Assembly (NCBI RefSeq): GCF_027988105.1
Contig: NZ_JAQJZJ010000001.1
Span: 620,001-684,000, forward strand
From: Pseudomonas aestuarii
GTDB lineage: Bacteria > Pseudomonadota > Gammaproteobacteria > Pseudomonadales > Pseudomonadaceae
DNA: 64,000 bases
Direction: 5' to 3'
Notes under the pieces: model-generated
The model's database searches: none
What the model was told of the DNA's origin: nothing
The model's input: the letters and a program-made list of their open reading frames with translations, nothing else
Program-made: the position numbers and the translations under genes
Part shown: piece by piece, positions 30,784 to 37,407 of the stretch
Layout: each line of letters starts with the position of its first letter
Numbering within the stretch: position 1 is the stretch's first letter

Positions 30784-30876
30784 ATGGCAGTATCGATCGG
30801 GTCACTGCTGTCGATATGCGCCAGCCAGATAGACAGGTTGCCCGGCGATACGCTCCAGTCACAGGTTTTGCCATGA
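30784..30876 (+). CDS. Small upstream ORF (30 aa) translationally coupled to the outer-membrane protein gene
   Basis: ATG 30784 lies 6 bases after a strong GGGAGG ribosome site. The 30-codon ORF (MAVSIGSLLSICASQIDR...) ends with TGA at 30874-30876, overlapping the ATG (30873-30875) of the downstream gene as ATGA. The outer-membrane protein start itself has only a weak ribosome site, so its translation probably depends on ribosomes finishing this ORF. The peptide has no recognised family and may be a leader peptide rather than a functional protein. Confidence 0.45.
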   Translation: MAVSIGSLLSICASQIDRLPGDTLQSQVLP

Positions 30877-33041
30877 ATAGTCTCCAGCATGCTCAACAGC
30901 GTCTATGGCAGGGGCTGTCCCTCCTGTTGCTCAGCACCCTGGTCGGCAACGCCCGTGCTGAGCCGGTACTCAATCTGGACCCTGCGCAAGACCACTTGAA
31001 CTTCAGTGTGCCGCTCAGTGCGCCTTTGGCGGCAGGAGATCAGCTGGCCGTTGAACTGGATGGCTATGACGTGACGGCCTTGCTCAGTTGCACCGACGGC
31101 GACTGCCAGTTGGCGCTGCCGGTGCCATTGGCCGGGGGCTCACACCCCTTGCGGGCGATGATCTTTTACGACAACGGCGATATCGCCACGGTGTTGGAAG
31201 CGCGTGTGCAGGTCGCTGGGGGCTCCGATGGCTCCGATGGCTCCGCGGGGGCAGTGGAAGGCGAACAAGCGGGCGCGCCAGTCAATATGGCAACCGACGA
31301 TCCCGGGACTCCTGTGCGGGGGGGCTCGGCAGTGCCTGTACAGCAGCGGTTCAGCGCGTTATTCAGCAGCGGCTATCGGCTGGATGAAAAACAGCCAGAT
31401 AATTATCGTGGCATCCCGCGGCAGGCCAGCAATGGCGGCCTGAGCTACCAAGGTGCCGGCGCCGGCGCCGATTGGCGCTGGGACGCCCAAGTGGATGCGC
31501 TGTATGACAGCCTCAGCGAAAACAACCCCGATGGTGACGAGTGGGTGCTACCCAATTACCGTCTTGCCGCCTCACGTGGCACCGGCCTTGGGCGTCAGGG
31601 GCTGGCGTTGGGCACTTACAACCTGGCCCGCGAAAACCTGCTGTTCAGCGCCTATCAGCGGCGTGGGGCCGTGGTGAGCTTGGGCGATGATGTAGGTAGC
31701 CCACTGAAGCTTGATGTATTCGCGCTACAAAGCGAGCCCATCACAGGTTACAAAAGCCGCCTGGGTTACCCGAGCAATTCCCAGGAACGCAGTAGCGGGG
31801 CACTCTTGACCCTGAGCCCTTGGCAGGATGAGCCGCAGTTGCTGCAACTGAGCAGTGGCTTGATCAAGGGTGAAACCACCGATAGTGGTACCGGTATGTG
31901 GACGCCCGATGAGCAGGCTCGCTATGGCGGCGACACCTGGAACCTGGCAGTGGATTCCCGCTTGGGCGATAACAGCCTGTGGCTGCATGCTGACTACGCC
32001 CGTGCCAGTTTCGACAGCGATGGCATTGGCTATGGCCAGGATGAACGCAGCGACAGCGCTCACGAATTGCTGGCGCAGTTCAACTCCGGTAGCTGGCTGC
32101 CCGCCGGCCCTTTCGACCAGTGGAACCTGACCTTGCAACACAAGCAGGTCGGCCTGGACTTCTTCACCCTGGGTAACCTCGGCTTGCCTGGCGACTTACA
32201 GCTCAACCGTGCCAACTGGCTCGGCTATCTGGGCAGCCTGCAGTTAGAGGCAGAGGTCGCGCAGGAAACCAATAATCTTAATGACCGGGCTGATGTGGCC
32301 AACCAGACGGTCGACCGTCAGCTATTCAGTGCCTATTACTTCCCGATGGTGGATGCCGACGCGCTGCCTTGGCGATTGCTCGGCGTACCCTCGTTGAATG
32401 CCGGCCTGACCCGCACGCGTCGGCACCAGGACCGCGCCGATGCTCAAGTGGTGGGTTATGACCTCAACGACGAGACGTTAGAGCGTCTGGCCGGCATCAG
32501 CTTCTACCACAATCGCTGGAACTGGTCGGTGCAGCAGACGTGGCAGGACACTCAGGACTATTCGAATTCGGTCGAGCAGCAGGGGTATCTGGTTTATACG
32601 CCGCCCTCGGATCAGCGCAACCGCTTCACTACCGTGCAAGTCGGTTTTATCCCTGTGGACGGGTTGAGCGTGTCTACCAACTGGCAATGGAACAAGCTGC
32701 AGCAAACCGATGACGACAATGTTTCCCGTAGTACAGGCCAGGGGCTGGATTTGGCCTGGCAAATAGTGCCGCAGCGCTGGCGGCTGAATGCCTCCTATTT
32801 TCGCGGGCATGACAGCAGCCGCTTCGGCAATGGGGAATTTCTCGGTGATGACCTGCGCCAGCAAACGGCCAACTTGCAGCTGACCTGGAGTGTCGCCCAG
32901 CCACGTGGTCTGCAGCCGGGCCTTGACTGGTTTGTGAAAACCAGCTACGCCCGTCTCGATAGCTCTCTCTTCAATCAGGGCATGGAAGATTGGCAGCTGC
33001 TGCTCGGTTTCGACCTGCGTTGGGATACCCACACACAGTGA
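30873..33041 (+). CDS. Predicted outer-membrane beta-barrel protein with N-terminal Ig-like domain
   Basis: 722 residues from ATG 30873, chosen because it starts a clear signal peptide (MNSLQHAQQRLWQGLSLLLL, cleavage near NARA). Residues about 27-115 look like a small beta-sandwich with a Cys pair (LLSCTDGDCQLAL). A short Gly/Ser/Asp linker (GGSDGSDGS) follows. From about residue 160 the sequence is a long series of alternating amphipathic strands with aromatic girdles (for example WRWDAQVDALYDS, WRLNASYFRGHDSS, WQLLLGFDLRW), as in large outer-membrane barrels. I do not recognise a named family; usher- or porin-like transport is possible. First large gene of the ECF operon. Confidence 0.65.
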   Translation: MNSLQHAQQRLWQGLSLLLLSTLVGNARAEPVLNLDPAQDHLNFSVPLSAPLAAGDQLAVELDGYDVTALLSCTDGDCQLALPVPLAGGSHPLRAMIFYDNGDIATVLEARVQVAGGSDGSDGSAGAVEGEQAGAPVNMATDDPGTPVRGGSAVPVQQRFSALFSSGYRLDEKQPDNYRGIPRQASNGGLSYQGAGAGADWRWDAQVDALYDSLSENNPDGDEWVLPNYRLAASRGTGLGRQGLALGTYNLARENLLFSAYQRRGAVVSLGDDVGSPLKLDVFALQSEPITGYKSRLGYPSNSQERSSGALLTLSPWQDEPQLLQLSSGLIKGETTDSGTGMWTPDEQARYGGDTWNLAVDSRLGDNSLWLHADYARASFDSDGIGYGQDERSDSAHELLAQFNSGSWLPAGPFDQWNLTLQHKQVGLDFFTLGNLGLPGDLQLNRANWLGYLGSLQLEAEVAQETNNLNDRADVANQTVDRQLFSAYYFPMVDADALPWRLLGVPSLNAGLTRTRRHQDRADAQVVGYDLNDETLERLAGISFYHNRWNWSVQQTWQDTQDYSNSVEQQGYLVYTPPSDQRNRFTTVQVGFIPVDGLSVSTNWQWNKLQQTDDDNVSRSTGQGLDLAWQIVPQRWRLNASYFRGHDSSRFGNGEFLGDDLRQQTANLQLTWSVAQPRGLQPGLDWFVKTSYARLDSSLFNQGMEDWQLLLGFDLRWDTHTQ

Positions 33042-33087
33042 CAGTTTGCCTGCACGCCTTTCACTTGGCGTGTTATCGGAGATGATC

Positions 33088-34461
33088 ATGGACAGACAAA
33101 ACATGCAGATTTTTTTCACCGCATTGATGCTGATTTTATTGCTGCCTGCGACCTGGGTTGAAGCGGCTCTGCCGGGCCAGCCTCCGCAGCTAGGCTCGCC
33201 GGGGCAGCCGGGCCAGCCCCCTCAGCTAGGCTCGCCGCCACAGCCGGGCCAGCCGCCACAGCTAGGCTCGCCGCCACAGCCGAGCCAGCCGCCACAGCTG
33301 GGCCAGCCACCACAGCTAGGCCAGCCTCCGCAGTCGACGCCTGTGCGTGGCGCTGCACTGACCAGGGCCAATGCGCAGCCGGCCCAGCGGCAGTTGCTGG
33401 CCACTCAAGGCAATAGTTTTGGCGTGGTCTGGCAGGTTGCCGCCACCCCTGGCTACAGCGCCGGGGTCTCATCTAGAAATGCGCAGATCGTTAACCCCGC
33501 CACCGGTGCCGTACTGGGTACTGTGGGTGGTTTTTTGTCGCAGGCAGGCGGCGCTCCGTTCATGTTCAGCGAGCTTGTCGACTTGCCTGCAGCCAGCGTA
33601 CAGGGCTGGGTTAATAGTGGCCTGCGTCGGTTGTTGCTGGTGCGTAATTTCAATGGTTCGGGCCCCAGCGTACGCGCACAGGTAGTACTGAATATTTCCA
33701 GCAGCGCCTTGCGTGCGCCGCGTGAGAACAACGAGGGTGAACTACTGGTGCAGCGCTTGAACCTTAGTTTTGTCGATAACCAGCGGGTCAAGGTGGTGCA
33801 GCCGGCCGACGAGGTGAAAGCCAAGGTGCAGATTAGCTACAGCGGCAACGGCCAGTTGCAGGGACGCTGGCAGGTGGCTGAGCCAGCCAGCACCCAGGGG
33901 GTGCCGGTGTACCGCACGTTGACCCTGGTCAGCCAGTACCTGGGTGCAGCGCAGCAGACCGTGCTGACCAGCCCGCTGTTGCCGAGTAATGCCGCGGGCA
34001 AATACCTGGTGCGCTTTTGCGTCACTAATAGAGAGATGGTTGCAGCGGATCAGTTAGTACTGGATGCCGGTTGCCCGAGTGAGGCGTTGACAGTGGAAAC
34101 GGTGTATCAAGTGCTCGGTAGCGCTGAGTCCGAGGCATTAATAGAGGCCAGCCCTCAGAGCGGCACCGTGACGGCGGCAAGTCCATTTCAATGGCGCGCG
34201 GTGCCAGGTGCTGTGGTCTATCAACTGCAGGTGTTTGCCAGTAGCGCAGCACCTACTAGTGAAGGCAATAACCTCGATCAGGCACCGAACTTTATTGCCG
34301 GTATGTTGCTGCCAGCCGGGGTGACTGAAACCACCTGGTCTAGCTGGCTGCTGAGTAAGCTTGAACCTGGGCAGAGTTACCTGTGGCGGGTGACTGCCCA
34401 CGATCAGAACGGCAGCTTGATTGGTCGCAGTCGTGAATGGCGCGTGCGCTATCAGCCCTGA
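33088..34461 (+). CDS. Exported proline-repeat protein with FN3-like C-terminus
   Basis: 457 residues from ATG 33088, 5 bases after GGAGA. Signal peptide to about residue 26 (WVEA). Residues 30-82 are four and a half 12-residue repeats of the GQPPQLGSPPQP type, an extended linker or surface spacer. The middle (90-345) is beta-rich without recognised family. The last 95 residues (FQWRAVPGAVVYQLQVFAS, LEPGQSYLWRVTAHD) have the pattern of a fibronectin-III-like domain. It has only one Cys pair candidate. It ends 9 bp before the sigma gene and is probably a periplasmic or surface partner of the barrel protein. Function unknown. Confidence 0.6.
   Translation: MDRQNMQIFFTALMLILLLPATWVEAALPGQPPQLGSPGQPGQPPQLGSPPQPGQPPQLGSPPQPSQPPQLGQPPQLGQPPQSTPVRGAALTRANAQPAQRQLLATQGNSFGVVWQVAATPGYSAGVSSRNAQIVNPATGAVLGTVGGFLSQAGGAPFMFSELVDLPAASVQGWVNSGLRRLLLVRNFNGSGPSVRAQVVLNISSSALRAPRENNEGELLVQRLNLSFVDNQRVKVVQPADEVKAKVQISYSGNGQLQGRWQVAEPASTQGVPVYRTLTLVSQYLGAAQQTVLTSPLLPSNAAGKYLVRFCVTNREMVAADQLVLDAGCPSEALTVETVYQVLGSAESEALIEASPQSGTVTAASPFQWRAVPGAVVYQLQVFASSAAPTSEGNNLDQAPNFIAGMLLPAGVTETTWSSWLLSKLEPGQSYLWRVTAHDQNGSLIGRSREWRVRYQP
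33175..33333 (+). repeat. 36-bp in-frame tandem repeat encoding a Pro/Gln/Gly linker
   Basis: About 4.4 copies of a 36-bp unit (12 codons, GQPPQLGSPPQP with variants), the central two nearly identical at DNA level (GGCCAGCCGCCACAGCTAGG core). Such in-frame repeats can expand or contract by slippage without breaking the gene. Confidence 0.85.
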
Positions 34462-34470
34462 GGATGTGGT

Positions 34471-35028
34471 GTGACTGAAGCAACCGATGAGCAGTTGTTG
34501 CAACGCATAGCTGGGGGCGATCAGGCGGCGTTACGCGTGTTCTATGAGCGTTTCCATGGTGCGGTTTATCAGTTTTCCCTGCGTACACTGAACAACGCCG
34601 CCGATGCCGCTGACGTGCTCAACTTGGTGATGCTGGAGGTGTGGCAGAAGGCGGGCAGTTTTGCAGGGCAGTCGCAGGTGCGCACCTGGCTGTTCAGTAT
34701 TACCCGCAACAAGTCGGTCGATCTGCTCCGGCGCAAGCGCCCCAGCGAGCCGTTTGATGAGGCCGTGCTGGAGGCCGATGCTGAAGACCATTGTGAGCAT
34801 TTTGCAGGCTTGCAGCTAAAGCAGCAGGGCGCTCAGGTGCGCCACTGCCTGGACAAGCTCAAGGACAGCCATCGTCAGGTGGTGTACCTGACGTTCTTCG
34901 AAGACATGGCCTACCCCGATATCGCCGAGGTAATGAGCATCCCCTTGGGGACGGTAAAAACCCGCATGCTGCACGCCAAGCAGCAATTGTTGCAGTGCCT
35001 GGGGCGGCTGCTGAGGATGGACGCTTGA
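34471..35028 (+). CDS. ECF-family RNA polymerase sigma factor
   Basis: 185 residues from GTG 34471. Region 2 (about 20-90) includes ADVLNLVMLEVWQKAGSF and VRTWLFSITRNKSVDLLRRK, which melts and binds the -10; region 4 (about 125-178) includes the helix-turn-helix MAYPDIAEVMSIPLGTVKTRM, which binds the -35. No region 1 or 3, as in group-4 (ECF) sigma factors. It lies third in an operon whose upstream promoter has ECF character, so autoregulation is likely, with the product of the next gene as its anti-sigma factor. Confidence 0.92.
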   Translation: MTEATDEQLLQRIAGGDQAALRVFYERFHGAVYQFSLRTLNNAADAADVLNLVMLEVWQKAGSFAGQSQVRTWLFSITRNKSVDLLRRKRPSEPFDEAVLEADAEDHCEHFAGLQLKQQGAQVRHCLDKLKDSHRQVVYLTFFEDMAYPDIAEVMSIPLGTVKTRMLHAKQQLLQCLGRLLRMDA

Positions 35029-35065
35029 AATACGCGGATAACGTGCTGTTCCTAGCCCGAAATAG

Positions 35066-35091
35066 TGAACCGCAGCCTGGCAGCAGTCGAC
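35066..35091 (+). promoter_or_regulatory. Weak ECF-like site before the anti-sigma gene
   Basis: TGAACC (35066-35071), 16 bp, CGAC (35088-35091) in the 91-bp gap between sigma and anti-sigma genes. It shares the -35 and the CGAC of P1/P2, but the spacer is one base shorter and the AGAGGG extension is absent. It could adjust the anti-sigma to sigma ratio, or be chance. Confidence 0.25.
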
Positions 35092-35119
35092 CTAGTGGCA
35101 CAGGTTGCGGAGGTGTTAA

Positions 35120-35752
35120 ATGAGCCATGAACAGAATGATGAGGCCCTGCTGGCGTTGCTGCCGTGGTACCTCAGTGGGCAGTTGGAAACCGCCGAGAAG
35201 GCTCAGGTCGAAGCCTTGTTAGCGCGTTCTGAGAGCGCTCGTGACGAGCTGGAAACACTGCGGAGCCTGGCCCAGGCGGTGCGTGCCGAGGAGGCTGAGC
35301 ATAGTCGTCAGCACCCAGTTCCCTCGGAGCTGGGTTGGGCGCGATTGCAGCGCAGCCTAGCCCAGTCGGCAACGGTGGCTAAGCCTCGGCGAGACTGGTG
35401 GCGGCCATCACTCGCGGCTGCTGCGGCGCTGATCGTGGCCCTACAGATTGGCATTCTGGCGCGGCCGACCAGCCTCGAATCCGATTGGCGCTTACAAAGC
35501 GGCGGCGCAGTGCAGCAGCTAACCGGCGGCTATAGAGTGCAAGTGCGCTTTGTCGATCACGCACAGTGGCAGCACGTGCGCGCCTTGCTGTTGGACCTCG
35601 ACGGCGTGTTGGTGGATGGGCCCTCGGCACTGGGTGTCATGCAGGTTTATGTGCCGGCCAATCGCCGCTTTGCAGATGCTCAGGCCATGCTGAACTATGT
35701 GCAACAGCAGTCGGTGGTGCAGTACGCCGCCTTGCTCGGTCAGGGGCGCTAG
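35120..35752 (+). CDS. Membrane anti-sigma factor with periplasmic protease-propeptide-like domain
   Basis: 210 residues. The N-terminal 60 residues form the helical anti-sigma domain (EALLALLPWYLSGQLETAEKA), of the zf-HC2 type but without its His/Cys zinc ligands. A single membrane helix spans about 94-114 (WWRPSLAAAAALIVALQIGI). The periplasmic part (138-205) has a beta-alpha-beta pattern, RVQVRFVDHAQWQHVRALL, then VLVDGPSALGVMQVYV, then a helix and VVQYAAL. This resembles the ferredoxin-like propeptide/inhibitor domains of S8 proteases. Its stop is 2 bp before the S8 protease gene. Anti-sigma role is supported by position and topology; the inhibitor-like role is inference. Confidence 0.8.
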   Translation: MSHEQNDEALLALLPWYLSGQLETAEKAQVEALLARSESARDELETLRSLAQAVRAEEAEHSRQHPVPSELGWARLQRSLAQSATVAKPRRDWWRPSLAAAAALIVALQIGILARPTSLESDWRLQSGGAVQQLTGGYRVQVRFVDHAQWQHVRALLLDLDGVLVDGPSALGVMQVYVPANRRFADAQAMLNYVQQQSVVQYAALLGQGR

Positions 35753-35754
35753 TG

Positions 35755-37272
35755 ATGCGGCGGCGCTGGTTGGGCTGCTGGCTGGCGCTGCAGGTGGCGC
35801 TGCCGCTGCACGCCGCTCCGCCGCCTACGGGGGCACCCGGCACACCGCCGGCCGCCGAGCAGGTTCCCGCGCGGGTAGCATTGCCGGTGGTGCGTGAGTC
35901 AAGTCCGCGCGCCACTGATCCGACAGGGTTGCCCGGTGCGCCGGTGCCTGCAAAGCGGCTGCCGGATGGCGAAAAACTGCCAGCGCAACGCGAGCCAAGC
36001 CCACGTAACACTGATCCGACAGGGTTGTCCGGTTCACCGGTACCTGCTGAACTGCTGCCGGATAGTGAAAAGCGACCCGCGCCGCGCGCGCCAGGTTCCG
36101 GTGCGCCAACCATCCGCGGGGCGGGTGATGAGAGGGGGCGCTTGCTTGATCAGTCGCTGCCGCCCCAGCAATGGCGCGGTATCAAACAACCGGCGGCTGA
36201 CGCGCAGGTGCCCTTACGTGAGTGGTTGGTCTTCAGTCGTAACCTGGCTGAGGCGCAGAGTCAGCGGCAGGCCTTACAGCCTTTCGCGTTGAGCATCTTG
36301 CGCCGGCAGCAGCTGGGTGAGCTGGGGCGGGTGATCAGCGTTTATCGAATTCCTGACAGTGCCGATCTGCAACAGCTGGAGGCGCGCTTGCGCCAACAGT
36401 TTCCGGATTGGCAGCAAGAGCTGAACTTACGCTACCTGCCCCTGAGCGAAGCGCTTGAAGAAGGCAATGACGATCCGCTGGAGCGCTGGGGGCAACACGC
36501 CGTCGGGCAAGCGCAAGTGTCGCCAGCCAATTGCAGCGAGGGGTTGGTGGTGGCCATGCTGGATGGACCGGTTAATCCGAACCTGGCAGCGTTCGCGGGG
36601 GCTGCACTGAGCTATCAAAGTGTGGTCAGTGAAGCCTTTCGTCCGCGCAGCCTGGTAGCTGATCGGCATGGCAATGGGGTTGCCGCCTTGCTGGTGGGCC
36701 GGCGACTGGTGCATGGGTTGATACCCGGCGCGAGCCTATATGCGCTGGGCGTGTTTGGTGAAGATGCCGAAGTCGGTTTGCATACGCGCACCGACTGGTT
36801 GTTGAGCGGGCTGGATCGCTTACTGGCGTTGCCGGTGCCTGTGCAGGTGGTCAACCTCAGTTTTGGCGGTGGTTACAGTCGCCTTCTGGAAAGCAGTGTT
36901 CAGCGTCTGCAGTCCCGTATGCAGTTTGTCGCGGCGGCGGGGAATGATGGGGCCGAGGGCTTGCGTTACCCGGCGGCCTATCCCGGCGTGGTCGCGGTGG
37001 GGGCAGTGGATGCTCGCTTGCAGCGCCTGCGCCAATCCAACTACGGGGCCGGTCTGAGTCTGGTCGCCCCCGGTGAGGATATCTGGACTTTGGATGAGCA
37101 GGGTCAGGGCTACTTTGCCAGCGGCACGTCATTGGCTGCGCCTTTTGTCAGTGCCGCCCTGGCCCTGAATGGCTCGCTCGAGCAGTTACGGATGCGGACC
37201 AAGGATCTCGGTCCTCCGGGTCAGGACCACTGGTATGGTGCCGGTTTGGTGCAGCTGCCGCGCTGCCGATAA
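35755..37272 (+). CDS. Exported subtilisin-family (S8) serine protease
   Basis: 505 residues from ATG 35755; a GTG at 35752 is in frame and also possible. Signal peptide to about residue 20 (LPLHA). Residues 51-112 contain two copies of a 32-residue Pro-rich repeat (core TDPTGLxGxPVPA). Residues about 153-230 look like a propeptide (REWLVFSRNLAE, VISVYRIPDSADLQQL). The catalytic domain has Asp270 (VVAMLDGPV), His305 (RHGNGVA, replacing the usual HGTHVA), the oxyanion Asn397 (AAGNDGA) and Ser459 (ASGTSLAAPFV). All catalytic residues are present, so it should be active. No autotransporter or secretion domain is visible, so it is likely periplasmic or exported by another route. Last gene of the P1 operon. 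Confidence 0.85.
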   Translation: MRRRWLGCWLALQVALPLHAAPPPTGAPGTPPAAEQVPARVALPVVRESSPRATDPTGLPGAPVPAKRLPDGEKLPAQREPSPRNTDPTGLSGSPVPAELLPDSEKRPAPRAPGSGAPTIRGAGDERGRLLDQSLPPQQWRGIKQPAADAQVPLREWLVFSRNLAEAQSQRQALQPFALSILRRQQLGELGRVISVYRIPDSADLQQLEARLRQQFPDWQQELNLRYLPLSEALEEGNDDPLERWGQHAVGQAQVSPANCSEGLVVAMLDGPVNPNLAAFAGAALSYQSVVSEAFRPRSLVADRHGNGVAALLVGRRLVHGLIPGASLYALGVFGEDAEVGLHTRTDWLLSGLDRLLALPVPVQVVNLSFGGGYSRLLESSVQRLQSRMQFVAAAGNDGAEGLRYPAAYPGVVAVGAVDARLQRLRQSNYGAGLSLVAPGEDIWTLDEQGQGYFASGTSLAAPFVSAALALNGSLEQLRMRTKDLGPPGQDHWYGAGLVQLPRCR

Positions 37273-37313
37273 GGCTTGTGTGTGCTTTGCTCCTGAGTAA
37301 TTGCAAAAAACTT

Positions 37314-37346
37314 TGAACCGCTAGCTGGGTGACTGACGACAGAGGG
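37314..37346 (+). promoter_or_regulatory. ECF-type promoter P2 before the exported Pro-tail protein gene
   Basis: TGAACC (37314-37319), 17 bp, CGACAGAGGG (37337-37346): identical in these 16 positions and spacing to P1 at 30288-30320. Start would be about 37351, leaving a leader of about 55 nt before the ATG at 37408. It lies in the 135-bp gap after the protease gene and makes the last gene a separate unit under the same sigma factor. Confidence 0.72.
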
Positions 37347-37407
37347 ATGAAAGGCGCGGTCATCGCTTCGGCCAGCGCTTCAGCACGCTACTCAAGAGGA
37401 TGGACCA

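Noticed and set aside
30303..30872. Extension of the outer-membrane protein by 190 residues upstream
   Set aside because: The extension would place a normal signal peptide in the middle of the protein, shows no domain, and begins within promoter P1.
33175..33333. CRISPR-like array
   Set aside because: Repeats are head-to-tail without unique spacers and in frame within a gene; no cas genes in the window.
33116..33472. Minus-strand repetitive Ala/Gly-rich ORFs opposite the Pro repeat
   Set aside because: Their repeats are the complement of the in-frame Pro/Gln repeat on the coding strand; no start signal.
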